The notes beneath the pieces were generated by a model. It was not told where the DNA came from, made no database searches, and was given only the letters and a program-made list of their open reading frames with translations. From Bradyrhizobium liaoningense (GTDB taxonomy: Bacteria; Pseudomonadota; Alphaproteobacteria; Rhizobiales; Xanthobacteraceae): 44,601 bases of DNA. The first letter of the stretch is position 1. The number at the start of each line of letters is the position of its first letter. Of the stretch, positions 17,022 through 25,344 are shown in pieces. The stretch covers positions 1 to 44,601 of the forward strand of contig NZ_JAFCJM010000055.1 of NCBI RefSeq assembly GCF_018130955.1. The letters are read 5' to 3'. The position numbers and the translations under genes are program-made.

Positions 17022-17441
17022 ATGGACATCATCAGACTATGCGCCTGGGGCTACGCCGCGCTGCTCGGGTTCGTGATCCTCACCGGCTACATTCCTGCCT
17101 TCATCGACCAGAACGACATGATCTTCGGCCTGTTCCGCCGCACCTGGTACGCCGACGGGCTGCACCTCGTCTCCGCACTATGGGCATTGACCGCGGCACT
17201 GACGTCCCGCCGCGCCTCCGAACTGTTCTTCCAGCTTTTTGGCGTGTTCTATTTCGCCGACGGCGTGCTCGGGCTTCTCACCGGCAGCGGCTACCTCGAC
17301 TTCGGCATCCTCATCAACGGCGTGCTCAACCTGCCGCTCCAGACCCGCATCTTTGCCAACGCCCCGCATCTCGGCCTGGGCGGCGTGGCTATCCTGATCG
17401 GCTATGTACTGGCCCCGCGGACGCGGCCAGCCCATGCTTAG
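17022..17441 (+). CDS. Small four-helix membrane protein, function unknown
   Basis: A 139-residue protein with about four hydrophobic segments (LCAWGYAALLGFVILTGYI, LHLVSALWALTAALT, LFFQLFGVFYFADGVLGLLTG, LGLGGVAILIGYVLAP). A good GGAGG ribosome binding site precedes ATG 17022. I do not recognise the family with certainty. It overlaps the next gene by 8 bases and so forms the head of a compact operon of three envelope genes. Confidence 0.8.
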   Translation: MDIIRLCAWGYAALLGFVILTGYIPAFIDQNDMIFGLFRRTWYADGLHLVSALWALTAALTSRRASELFFQLFGVFYFADGVLGLLTGSGYLDFGILINGVLNLPLQTRIFANAPHLGLGGVAILIGYVLAPRTRPAHA

Positions 17442-18534
17442 GCGCCTGCGTCGCTTCTTGCTTGCGGCTCTCATCCTGATCGCGCTCGCGATCCTGCTGC
17501 CGCTCGCCTATATCGAAGGGACCTGCCAGCCCGCATCGCAAGCGGCGGCATCGACGACATCAGCGATCGCCCTGCCCGCGATCGACGAAATCGGCTACCG
17601 ACGGCCGCTGGACAACACCTATTTCACCTTCCCCGAATGGTACATCGTCTATTCCTTCGAGGACTTCGGCCGCTTCCTCGACCATTCCAGCGAAAGCCAG
17701 TTCGGCTATATCAGGCACATCTTCGGCTTCTGGAAAAGCTTCTGCACCATCAACCGCGCGGTGCCGCCGGCGGCGCAGTCGCGCTTCGACGTCAAGATGA
17801 TGATCTACGTCATCGGCATCAGCTATTCGGCCGAATACGCGATCAAGGGTCTTTACGAGAACACGATCGGCCGCGTCTTTGAGTGGATCAGGGGACCAAA
17901 GCTCACACCGCAGGATGAATTTGCGCGCGCGGTGCTGCAGGACTACGCCGCGTTCCTCTACACCATTCCCTGGTACAAATATCCGTTCCGCGACACGCTG
18001 AACGGCCTGACGGCGATCTCTGCACCGACGCCGAGCACCTTGCGCACCTGGGAGCGCGATTTTGCGCTCGGCACCGAGTATTTCCTCAAGATCGGCTACG
18101 CCAAGGCGATCCAGAAAGCGCTCGATGCCTCCAGCGACGACGAGCCGCGCGACATCATGTTCGTGGTCGCAGCGCTACCGCCGGACGTGCTCGCCGCCGA
18201 GCCTCGCATCAAACCGATCCGCGCGCTCTCGCCGGATTGGCAACTCGTACAGGCGCCGCGCTACAAAGCGCTCACCGAGATCCTGAGCGGACTTCTCGAC
18301 CGCGGACATCGCGTGGCCGAGATCGCCGGCAATCACGACATCCTCGTCACGGTGATCGCACCAGCGTCGGCGCGGCTCGACGTCGTCGACACGAAAGAGC
18401 TGTTTTCGCTCGACCTCGACGCCAAGCCCGGCTTCCGCCGGGCCGGCCTAAAGGCTAGGATCGACCGGCTGGTCGAGATCAAGCGCGAGCTTTCCGCGCG
18501 AGGTGTGAGCCTTGAGCATTTTTATGATTATTGA
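17434..18534 (+). CDS. Membrane-anchored protein of unknown function
   Basis: About 366 residues. The N-terminus has an Arg-rich start and one hydrophobic segment (RRFLLAALILIALAILLPLAYIEG), likely a signal anchor. The remainder is soluble, rich in aromatic residues in its first part (NTYFTFPEWYIVYSFEDFG, HIFGFWKSFCTINRA). No catalytic motif is recognised. ATG 17434 overlaps the stop of the preceding gene (8 bases), favouring this start over ATG 17404. The next gene starts 3 bases after its stop. Confidence 0.8.
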   Translation: MLRRLRRFLLAALILIALAILLPLAYIEGTCQPASQAAASTTSAIALPAIDEIGYRRPLDNTYFTFPEWYIVYSFEDFGRFLDHSSESQFGYIRHIFGFWKSFCTINRAVPPAAQSRFDVKMMIYVIGISYSAEYAIKGLYENTIGRVFEWIRGPKLTPQDEFARAVLQDYAAFLYTIPWYKYPFRDTLNGLTAISAPTPSTLRTWERDFALGTEYFLKIGYAKAIQKALDASSDDEPRDIMFVVAALPPDVLAAEPRIKPIRALSPDWQLVQAPRYKALTEILSGLLDRGHRVAEIAGNHDILVTVIAPASARLDVVDTKELFSLDLDAKPGFRRAGLKARIDRLVEIKRELSARGVSLEHFYDY

Positions 18535-18537
18535 CCT

Positions 18538-19107
18538 ATGAATCATGATCGAGATGCCGCGGCAGGGATGATTACCTCTCCCGTAGGGAGAGGTCGGATC
18601 GCATCGCCAGATGCGATCCGGGTGAGGGCTTCCGCTTTCTCAGGGGACCTGAACCCCCTCACCCGATTTGCTCTCGACGATGCTGCGCATCGCGAGGAGC
18701 AAATCGACCTCTCCCCGCTGGGGAGAGGTGATCCCCGCCGAACTGATCGAGCAAATCAAGTGGCATCGCCCTATTGCGAGCAAGCCAAGCCTCCGCGGCG
18801 GCTGCGCGCGCTCGGCAAGATCGCCGCGGCGTTTGCCCTCGTCGTCACCGGCTGGCTCGCCCTCGTCATCGTGCTCACCTTCGGGACATCGCCGGGCCGC
18901 TCGATGGCCGTGATCGGCCCGCAAGCGCAAGCGCTTGCGGCCATCGCGAAAGCCGACGGCCTTGTGCTGTCCTCGAACGCTTATGTCACCGTCGCGCGTT
19001 CCAACGCGGCGGACTTCGTCAGCCGGCTCTACGCTTCAGGCGCCCTGCTCGTGCTCGACGCCGAGCAGGCCGGCGGCTGCAACGGTCTGGCGACGAAGCG
19101 AAGCTGA
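18538..19107 (+). CDS. Small membrane protein with in-frame repeat insertion near the N-terminus
   Basis: The frame open from ATG 18538 encodes 189 residues. After MNHDRDAAAG and two further residues, a palindromic repeat (18574-18729) is read through as residues 13-64. The probable native protein then follows: a basic stretch (KPPRRLRALGK), one membrane segment (FALVVTGWLALVIVLTFG) and a domain of ~70 residues (SNAYVTVARSNAADFVSRLYASGALLVLDAEQAGGCNGL). The start directly after the preceding stop supports ATG 18538; a GTG at 18760 after the repeat would be the fallback. The last 19 codons are duplicated in diverged form at 20731-20787. Function unknown. Confidence 0.65.
   Translation: MNHDRDAAAGMITSPVGRGRIASPDAIRVRASAFSGDLNPLTRFALDDAAHREEQIDLSPLGRGDPRRTDRANQVASPYCEQAKPPRRLRALGKIAAAFALVVTGWLALVIVLTFGTSPGRSMAVIGPQAQALAAIAKADGLVLSSNAYVTVARSNAADFVSRLYASGALLVLDAEQAGGCNGLATKRS
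18574..18729. repeat. Palindromic repeat, family D, inside a coding sequence
   Basis: Begins ACCTCTCCCGTAGGGAGAGGT and ends ACCTCTCCCCGCTGGGGAGAGGT, with GGGTGAGGG and CCCCTCACCC in the middle, giving nested inverted repeats. The apparent length is 156 bp, a multiple of three, and no stop codon occurs in the frame of the host gene. A relative lies at 36241-36351 in dnaE2. Confidence 0.8.
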
Positions 19108-19140
19108 GCGCGCTTGGAAGCGCGACGAGTTCTGGTTTTG
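19051..19140 (+). repeat. Left copy of a 90-bp diverged direct duplication
   Basis: Covers the last 19 codons of the small membrane protein gene plus 33 bases. It aligns without gaps with 20731-20820 at about 71 of 90 positions (counted by eye). The two copies flank the winged-helix/TPR regulator gene. Confidence 0.75.
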
Positions 19141-19179
19141 GCGGCCCGCTCATCGGAGCCGCGTCAGAGGGTCCGCAGT

Positions 19180-20727
19180 TTGCGCTATCTCTTCGAGGAG
19201 TATGCGTTCGACACCGCCCGCCGCGAACTCCGTCGCGGAACGGATGTGATTGCTGTCGCCCCACAGGTGTTTGATCTCCTTGATTATCTGATCCGTCACC
19301 GGGAACGTGTCGTCACCAAGGACGATCTCATCGGCGCCATCTGGAATGGACGCGCCGTGTCCGATGCGGCACTGACGACCCGCCTGAACGCCGCCCGCAG
19401 CGCCATCGGCGATTCCGGCGAGGAGCAGCGGCTGATCAAGACGTTGCCGCGAAAGGGATTTCGCTTCGTCGGACAGGTGCGGGAGGAGCGGGAGGTGGCA
19501 GGCCCGGACGATGCGCTCGAGAGCGCTCCTGCATTACCCGACAGGCCCTCCATCGCCGTGCTGCCGTTCGCGAACATGTCTGGCGATCCCGAGCAGGAGT
19601 ACTTCGCGGACGGGATGGTTGAGGAGATCACGACCGCGCTTTCGCGGTTCAAAAGCTTGTTCGTGATCGCGCGCAATTCGAGTTTCACCTTCAAGGGCCA
19701 AGCGGTCGACATCAAGGAAGTCGGACGCAGGCTTGGCGTGCGCTATGTCCTCGAGGGGGAGGTGCGCAAGGCGTCGGGGAAAGTTCGCATCACGGGCCGG
19801 TTGATTGAAGCAGCTACGGGCACCCACATCTGGGCGGACAGGTTCGAACGCGACATGACGGACATTTTCGCGCTGCAGGACGACGTCACGCTCGCCGTTG
19901 TCTCGGCTATTCAGCCAAAGTTGTTTCAAGCAGAACTTGCACTGGCGTCGCGGCGGCGCCCGGAAGACCTCACCGCCTATGATCTTCTTCTCCGGGCTGT
20001 ACAGCAGGTGCGGCCAGCGACGCGCGAAGGGTTGGCCGAGGGACTCCGACTGGTCCAGCGCGCCCTGGAGCTCGCCCCCCGCTTTGCTGCCGCCGCCGCT
20101 CTGGCAGGTGCCTGTCACGTGGAAAACGTGGTCAGAAACTACGCCGTTGATCCTCAATTCGAACGCAGGGAAGCCGTTCGGCTCATGCGCCTGGCATTGA
20201 GCCTCGACGATGGTGATCCAGACACGTTAGCAAGTGCTGCCTTGATCTCGGCACTTTTGGTCGGCGATTGTGAGACCGAGATCGAGATGTCCGACCGGGC
20301 GGTTAAGCTCAACCCGAATTTATATCGCGCGTGGAACTGCAGAGGCTGGGTCTACAAGATTGCGGGGCAACCAGAGGAAGCGATCCGGAGCTTTGAACGC
20401 GCCATGCGAATGAGCCCGGTAGACCCGCAAACATTCTCAGTGCTGACCGGGATTGGATTTGCCCTTATCGAGCTTCGTCGCTTTGACGAGGCCATCATTG
20501 CAGCGAAGAAAGCCCAGCGTCTAAACCCGTGCTATCCAGGACCATACCGCTGCCTCGTATCCGCTTTCGCTCATCTCGGACGCGACGCCGAGGCCCATGA
20601 GGCGGCGGCTCGCATGCTTGAGATCGATCCCGCTTTCACGATATCGGCGTGGATCACCCGGAGCCAGGTATCAAAAACTGCGAAGCTGATGATCGAGGGT
20701 TTTCGGAAAGCGGGATTGACCGAATGA
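19180..20727 (+). CDS. Winged-helix regulator with TolB-like and TPR domains
   Basis: About 515 residues in three parts. Residues 1-95: OmpR-type winged helix (YLFEEYAFDTARRELRRG, then PQVFDLLDYLIRHRERVVTKDDL and LPRKGFRFVG). Residues ~120-260: a TolB-like segment common in adenylate-cyclase-associated regulators (SIAVLPFANMSGDPEQEYFADG, GRRLGVRYVLEGEVRK, GTHIWADRFERD). Residues ~270-515: TPR-like helices. No cyclase domain or receiver domain is present. The TTG at 19180 is the preferred start: AGAGGG lies 8 bases before it and the fold begins at once; a TTG at 19114 would add 22 unrelated residues. The gene lies between two diverged copies of the upstream gene's end, which points to acquisition by insertion. 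Confidence 0.88.
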   Translation: MRYLFEEYAFDTARRELRRGTDVIAVAPQVFDLLDYLIRHRERVVTKDDLIGAIWNGRAVSDAALTTRLNAARSAIGDSGEEQRLIKTLPRKGFRFVGQVREEREVAGPDDALESAPALPDRPSIAVLPFANMSGDPEQEYFADGMVEEITTALSRFKSLFVIARNSSFTFKGQAVDIKEVGRRLGVRYVLEGEVRKASGKVRITGRLIEAATGTHIWADRFERDMTDIFALQDDVTLAVVSAIQPKLFQAELALASRRRPEDLTAYDLLLRAVQQVRPATREGLAEGLRLVQRALELAPRFAAAAALAGACHVENVVRNYAVDPQFERREAVRLMRLALSLDDGDPDTLASAALISALLVGDCETEIEMSDRAVKLNPNLYRAWNCRGWVYKIAGQPEEAIRSFERAMRMSPVDPQTFSVLTGIGFALIELRRFDEAIIAAKKAQRLNPCYPGPYRCLVSAFAHLGRDAEAHEAAARMLEIDPAFTISAWITRSQVSKTAKLMIEGFRKAGLTE

Positions 20728-20730
20728 GCC

Positions 20731-20820
20731 GTGCTCGATGCCGAGCAGGCCGGTGGCCGCAACGGCCTAGCGCCGAAGCGGCGCTGAGCTGCCTTAGGAG
20801 GGCCATGAGTTCTGGTTGAA
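20731..20820 (+). repeat. Right copy of the 90-bp duplication (gene-end remnant)
   Basis: Reads as codons VLDAEQAGGRNGLAPKRR and a stop, nearly the same peptide as the end of the gene at 18538-19107 (VLDAEQAGGCNGLATKRS) but with several silent and a few replacement changes. It has no upstream part of the gene and is thus a remnant. Confidence 0.75.
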
Positions 20821-20841
20821 TCGGTGCGAGCCGAGACGGTG

Positions 20842-21465
20842 TCATGTCGACGCAACCTTCATGATGTCCAAGGTCCCGCGATAGGTCATCTCGATTGCGA
20901 CATAGAAAATGACACCTAGTCCGACGTAAGCAATCCAGCGATGATCTTGCAGAAGGCGCGCAATGAAGGACGCTGCAGCGCCCATCATCGCAATCGAAAG
21001 TATCAGGCCGAAAATCAGAACTATCGGATGCTCGCGTGCTGCCCCTGCGACGGCCAAGACGTTGTCGAGCGACATCGAAACGTCAGCCACGATGATTTGC
21101 GAGGTTGCCTGGACGAGCGTTTTCCGAGGCTTGCGTTCGGTCTTCGTTCCTGCAACTGCCTTGGTCGACTCTGCCGAGGAGGCACGCAGCTCGCGCCACA
21201 TTTTCCAGCACACCCACAACAACAGGATCCCGCCCGCGAGGAGGAGGCCGATGATCTGTAAAATTTCGGTCGCCAGCGCAGCGAACAGAATGCGCACCAT
21301 CGTCGCGGCGACAATGCCGAACAGAATCGCTTTGCCTCGTTGCGCCTCAGGCAAGCCAGCGGCTGCAAGTCCGATGACGATGGCGTTGTCGCCGGCGAGC
21401 ACGAGGTCGATCAGAACGACCTGCAAGAGCGCGGTCAGGACATCTACGCCGAGAAATTCAAACAC
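20842..21465 (-). CDS. TerC-family integral membrane protein (YjbE type)
   Basis: A 207-residue protein with about seven hydrophobic segments. Two internal repeats carry the TerC acidic motifs: VLIDLVLAGDNAIVIGLAAAGL (residues ~18-38) and VADVSMSLDNVLAVAGAA (~127-144), each with the intramembrane Asp-Asn. A charged loop separates the halves. The YjbE/TerC group is linked to metal ion (notably Mn) efflux in other bacteria; the ion here is not known. Start GTG 21465 follows GGGAG at 8 bases. I searched for a yybP-ykoY riboswitch upstream and could not support one. It is convergent with the regulator gene. Confidence 0.9.
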   Translation of the reverse strand: MFEFLGVDVLTALLQVVLIDLVLAGDNAIVIGLAAAGLPEAQRGKAILFGIVAATMVRILFAALATEILQIIGLLLAGGILLLWVCWKMWRELRASSAESTKAVAGTKTERKPRKTLVQATSQIIVADVSMSLDNVLAVAGAAREHPIVLIFGLILSIAMMGAAASFIARLLQDHRWIAYVGLGVIFYVAIEMTYRGTLDIMKVAST

Positions 21466-21601
21466 GGGTCACGCTCCCTGTCTTGCCGGGGGGAATGGCC
21501 GGTCGTTCGACGCGCGTATCTGGGCAGCCCAAGCGTGCAATGGGGTTCACACGAAACGTGTCGCAATCTTGCGCCGCACATAGGCCTGGCCTGGCTGTCT
21601 C

Positions 21602-21940
21602 CTACAGCGGTTCATCCTGATGTTGTTCGACCAGTTGCTCAAAAAACAGCGCCACTTGATCAGGTTCGCTAAGGATCGCGGCGGCGCAACCCATGAGGGT
21701 GAATGCGCCGGCAATGTCCCGTGACGTCACATTTTCGGAATTTGAGCGGGCCATGATGGCGGTGATCGCGGCATCGAAGAAAAGCAAAATGCTCAGCGCA
21801 GGCAGGACGAGCTCGGGCTCCAGCAAGCGGATCATCAAGAATGCGGGGGCAGCGATCAGCACGCTCAACAGCGCGAGTATGCAGAATGAATTCCTCGAAG
21901 GAGCATTTCTCTTCATCCAGCTTGCATTGGAAGCGATCAT
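21602..21940 (-). CDS. Small membrane protein, function unknown
   Basis: A 112-residue protein with two hydrophobic segments (FCILALLSVLIAAPAFLMIRLL and LVLPALSILLFFDAAITAIMA) and an acidic C-terminus (SEPDQVALFFEQLVEQHQDEP). ATG 21940 is preceded by AAGGCGAG, so this start is favoured over an upstream one. It ends 136 bases before the TerC gene on the same strand and may be co-transcribed. Family not recognised. Confidence 0.6.
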   Translation of the reverse strand: MIASNASWMKRNAPSRNSFCILALLSVLIAAPAFLMIRLLEPELVLPALSILLFFDAAITAIMARSNSENVTSRDIAGAFTLMGCAAAILSEPDQVALFFEQLVEQHQDEPL

Positions 21941-22048
21941 TTGCTCGCCTTGCATTGGGGGCATCCTGACCGAGCCCGCGCCGTTGATTTACCGACGGAT
22001 TTCTTCGTATGCTGGTCCAAATGACCGGTTTGCCGGTGTCTCCCCAAA

Positions 22049-22186
22049 TCAATCCTTTGTCGGTTTATGCCGCCGACCTTCCACCAGCGTAACAACGCCA
22101 GCAGCCACCACGGCAAACACGATGAGCGTGGCAAGCGCCTCCACCGAGACCAGGGTCCCGGACCAATTGTTCCAAAGCTCACGCAT
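22049..22186 (-). CDS. Small single-pass membrane protein (45 residues)
   Basis: Starts MRELWNNWSGTLVSVE and has one membrane segment (ALATLIVFAVVAAGVVTLV) with a basic tail (EGRRHKPTKD). A strong GGAGG ribosome binding site stands 7 bases before ATG 22186. The frame is open further upstream, but without a ribosome binding site. Family not recognised. Confidence 0.55.
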   Translation of the reverse strand: MRELWNNWSGTLVSVEALATLIVFAVVAAGVVTLVEGRRHKPTKD

Positions 22187-22522
22187 GCGCTGACCTCCAT
22201 CGAGAGCGCGCATAAAGTCCGCACTGAGAAACGACGTGCTGAGAAAGGACGTACCTTTGCGACCAAAAGTACAATGCTGCGGATCGTCGCGCGCGTTTTG
22301 ATCGCGCGGCAACATGACTTATGCCGTCCGGAATTGAGGCGGGACCCGGTCCCGCCGCAGTGAGTTGGCCGGACTGACAACGTGATTGGTCTTGACCTAA
22401 ATCCCGACGACCAGTCGGGACTGCTATCGGCCCGGACCTCAGGCCATGTTCGCTCCTTCGCCGCCGTTGGCGGCCTGGGGACATCGCAGATTTATGAGTA
22501 CACCGCCTGGTCTCTTGCCGCT
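22187..22522. other. Intergenic stretch, no recognised gene
   Basis: A small hairpin (tcccgac-gacca-gtcggga, 22402-22420) is visible, without a T-tract on either side. No credible gene is seen. Confidence 0.4.
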
Positions 22523-24118
22523 CTACGACGCGTATTTCTGGTACATCGTGTTGGTGAACAGCCCGGCCGGGTCGTACTTTCGTTTGGCGGCGAAGAAGTC
22601 GTCGATTTGCGGATAGGACTTCTTGAGCTGGTCGCGTGAGTAATAGAGCTGGTACGGCAGGAAGAAGCGGCCCTGATTGGCGATGGTGAGGTCGATCAGC
22701 TCTTCCGTCACCTTCTTCATGCGCGCGTTGCCCTCATCATCCGTGGGCTGGTTGATGTAGAGCACCAAAGAGAACGCGGGCTCCGGCGAGTAGGTCAGAA
22801 AGTTGTCTTCCTTGTGCACGACGCGGACCGAGGCGTTGAGCAGATTGGTCTTGTTGTCGAGCATGATCCTGCGCATGCCGTCCACGAAGGCGACGAAGTT
22901 TTTGCGTGGGATGAAATACTCGTGCAGGATATCGGTCTCCTCCTGCAGGGCGTTGCGCAGGTAAGGCACGGAATCGTGCATGGGGTCGTTGCGGCTGACC
23001 AGGCATGCCTCGCCCGAGGCGATCGCCTGGGCGCGCGTCACCGTGCAGTTTTCCATGCGGTGCTCGATGTGCTTCTCCGAGAGCCATTTCAGCTCCTGGA
23101 AGAACGGCCCCTGCTTCGACAAATTGATCGTGAGCCGCCGCAGCTTCGTGCTGCTGACCTCGCCGAGCGGCTGGCGCTGGAAGTCGGCGCCGTCGGCCTT
23201 GGTGTAGGTGTAGAGCAGCATTTCCTGCAGGAAGGTCGACGGCGCGGTCGAGAGATGGCCGTACATCAGGCCTATATTGGTGTCCTTCTCGATCTCGCCG
23301 GAGAACAGCGCAGGAAAGGCCTTGTAGTCGAGCACGCGCCGGCCGGTCTGATAGACCGTGTTGTCGGCGATATCGAGCTCGGCCTCTACGATGACGCCGA
23401 ACAGGCCGTAGCCGCCGACCACGAGGTTGAACAGCTCCGAGTTCTGGGTCGCCGACACGTTGCGGATCGTTCCGTCCGCCAGCATCACCTTCATCGACTT
23501 GATCGAGCGCGCCAGCGCGCCGGCCTGGTGGTCCATGCCGTGGGCATTGACCGAGATCGAGCCGCCGACGCTGAAAATGTCGGTGGACTGCATGGCGCGG
23601 ACGGCGAAGCGCGGATGCAGCGCGATCTGGATGTCGTGCCAGGTCGCGCCCGGCTGCACGGTCACCGTGCGCGCTGTATCGTTCAGGGTAATGCGGTTGA
23701 AGGTCCGCATATCAAGCACGATCCCGCCCTTGCGGAACGCTTGCCCGCCCATGGAGTGGCGCACGCCGGCCGTCGTCACCGGCAGCTTGTTGTCGCGCGC
23801 AAAGGCAAGGGTCTTGGCGATGTCGTCGACGCTGTGCACCTCGACGACGCCAAAAATCTCGGTGCGGTTGAGGCAGCTCGCATCGTTGATGCTGCCGCCG
23901 AGCTGCGACCACTTTACCCCCTGGAGCGGCGCAATCGCCCTCACCTTGTCCAGATCAATCTTGCCCTGCTCGCCGAGGTCGGCCGCGGGCCGGCAATCCT
24001 TCGGCCCGGTCGGATCGGCCGCCAGCGCCTGCAATTTGCGAAAGCCATAGACGCCGAACAACGCGACGAGGACAGCGACCGCCGAGACGCCCGCCTTGAA
24101 CTTTCCAAAGTTTTTCAT
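22523..24118 (-). CDS. FAD-binding oxidoreductase (VAO/PCMH family), membrane-anchored
   Basis: A 531-residue protein. An N-terminal hydrophobic segment (VSAVAVLVALFGVYGF) suggests export or anchoring. The FAD-binding PCMH domain begins near residue 85 (FGVVEVHSVDDIAKTLAFARDNKLPVTTAG is the core, with the HSMGGQAF loop that contacts FAD; also QPGATWHDIQ and SVGGSISVNAHGMD). The C-terminal half is of unknown substrate type and ends DDFFAAKRKYDPAGLFTN, a sequence pattern typical of the family end. Expected role: oxidation of an alcohol, hydroxy acid or sugar lactone; no substrate can be named. It is divergent from the amidohydrolase gene by 260 bases that hold a repeat. Confidence 0.88.
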   Translation of the reverse strand: MKNFGKFKAGVSAVAVLVALFGVYGFRKLQALAADPTGPKDCRPAADLGEQGKIDLDKVRAIAPLQGVKWSQLGGSINDASCLNRTEIFGVVEVHSVDDIAKTLAFARDNKLPVTTAGVRHSMGGQAFRKGGIVLDMRTFNRITLNDTARTVTVQPGATWHDIQIALHPRFAVRAMQSTDIFSVGGSISVNAHGMDHQAGALARSIKSMKVMLADGTIRNVSATQNSELFNLVVGGYGLFGVIVEAELDIADNTVYQTGRRVLDYKAFPALFSGEIEKDTNIGLMYGHLSTAPSTFLQEMLLYTYTKADGADFQRQPLGEVSSTKLRRLTINLSKQGPFFQELKWLSEKHIEHRMENCTVTRAQAIASGEACLVSRNDPMHDSVPYLRNALQEETDILHEYFIPRKNFVAFVDGMRRIMLDNKTNLLNASVRVVHKEDNFLTYSPEPAFSLVLYINQPTDDEGNARMKKVTEELIDLTIANQGRFFLPYQLYYSRDQLKKSYPQIDDFFAAKRKYDPAGLFTNTMYQKYAS

Positions 24119-24165
24119 GCAGTGATTCCGGTGGGAGAAGCGATGATCCGGGAGTGCGGAACATT

Positions 24166-24266
24166 AGAGCGCGATGGCCTTGGGCTGAAGCTCCATCGCG
24201 CCTTAACTCCTTTTTGAGCATGATCTTTTCGGAAAACTGCTACGCACTTTTCCGGATCATGCTTTA
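24166..24266. repeat. Palindromic repeat, family C
   Basis: Contains GAGCGCGATGG...CCATCGCGC and then GAGCATGATC...TTTTCGGAAAACTGCTACGC...TTTTCCGGATCATGCTTTAG. The latter forms a long inverted repeat. Copies at 30930-30978 and 33791-33873 share the TCGGAAAACCGC...CCGGATCATGC core. Confidence 0.8.
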
Positions 24267-24378
24267 GTCAAACCGGCGCGCGGCCGGTTCAATTCCACGT
24301 TGAATTTGCGCAGCGGTCCCTGAAGAATGTGCTAATGAGACCGCCCAACCAAGAACAACCATACCAGGGGGATAATCC

Positions 24379-25344
24379 ATGCTCAGCCGACGCAGCGTCC
24401 TGCTTGCCTCCCTCGCGGCCGGAGTCACGATGACCAGCAAACACGCCCAAGCGGCGGCAGCACAGCCGGCGACGCCGGTCAATTTCGACGTCCCGCTGCA
24501 CGCCTGCGACTGCCACACCCATATTCACGGCGATGTCGAGAAATTCCCGTTCTTTGCCGGCCGCGTGTATACGCCCGAGCCGGCAAGCCCGGAGGAGCAG
24601 GCCGCACTGCACAGGGCGCTGCGAATGGAGCGCGTGGTGGTGGTGACGCCGAGCGTCTACGGCACCGACAACTCCTCCAGCCTGTTCGGCATGAAGGCCC
24701 GCGGTGCGAATGCGCGTGGCGTTGCAGTGATCGACGACAAGACGTCGGAAAGCGCGCTCGACACGATGCACCAGGATGGTTTCCGCGGCATCCGCCTCAA
24801 TCTCGCGACCGGCGGCGTCAACGACCCCAATGTCGGCCGTCCCCGCTTCACCGCCGCGGTCGAACGGATGAAGGCGCGCGGCTGGCATGTCCAGCTCTAC
24901 ACCACGCTTGCGATGATCTCGGCGATCAAGGACCTCGTCGAGACCGCGCCGGTGCCGGTCGTGTTCGACCATTTCGGCGGCGCGCAGGCCACCCTTGGGC
25001 TGGAGCAGCCCGGCTTCTCCGATCTCGTCGCGCTGGTGAAGTCCGGCAAGGCCTATGTGAAGATCTCCGGCGGCTACCGCTCGTCGAAGCTTGCGCCCGA
25101 TTATCAGGACATGGTGCCGTTCGCGCAGGCCCTGATCGCGGCCAACCCGGAGCGCATTGTCTGGGGCACCGACTGGCCGCATCCGGACTCAGTGATACCG
25201 CCCGGCAAGAAGCCGACGGACGTGACGCCCCTCCTCCAGATCGACGACGGCCGCCTGCTCAACCAGCTTCCGGTGTGGGCGCCGGACGCCGCGATCCGCC
25301 AGAAGATTTTGGTGGACAATCCGGCGCGGCTCTACGGGTTCTGA
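24379..25344 (+). CDS. Exported amidohydrolase-2 family metal hydrolase
   Basis: A 321-residue protein. A Tat- or Sec-like signal (LSRRSVLLASLAAGVTM, then AQAAAA) precedes the TIM barrel. The metal ligands CDCHTHIHG (residues ~48-56), the barrel strand HVQLYTT, VFDHFGG and the terminal acid in VWGTDWPHP are all present, as in 2-pyrone-4,6-dicarboxylate lactonase and related hydrolases. An exported member with a twin-Arg start suggests hydrolysis of a lactone or aromatic derivative in the periplasm; the substrate is open. A GGGGG ribosome binding site precedes ATG 24379. The last 13 bases overlap the convergent MTHFR-like gene. Confidence 0.9.
   Translation: MLSRRSVLLASLAAGVTMTSKHAQAAAAQPATPVNFDVPLHACDCHTHIHGDVEKFPFFAGRVYTPEPASPEEQAALHRALRMERVVVVTPSVYGTDNSSSLFGMKARGANARGVAVIDDKTSESALDTMHQDGFRGIRLNLATGGVNDPNVGRPRFTAAVERMKARGWHVQLYTTLAMISAIKDLVETAPVPVVFDHFGGAQATLGLEQPGFSDLVALVKSGKAYVKISGGYRSSKLAPDYQDMVPFAQALIAANPERIVWGTDWPHPDSVIPPGKKPTDVTPLLQIDDGRLLNQLPVWAPDAAIRQKILVDNPARLYGF

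Noticed and set aside
21466..21601. Possible yybP-ykoY (manganese) riboswitch upstream of the TerC gene
   Set aside because: I looked for the conserved 5' GGGGAGUAG-like start and the paired internal loop. Only scattered partial matches such as AGGCCTATGT were found, and no consistent fold could be drawn by eye. A covariance-model search would decide.
22402..22420. Hairpin tcccgac-gacca-gtcggga as a terminator
   Set aside because: No T-rich stretch follows on either strand and no gene ends right before it.
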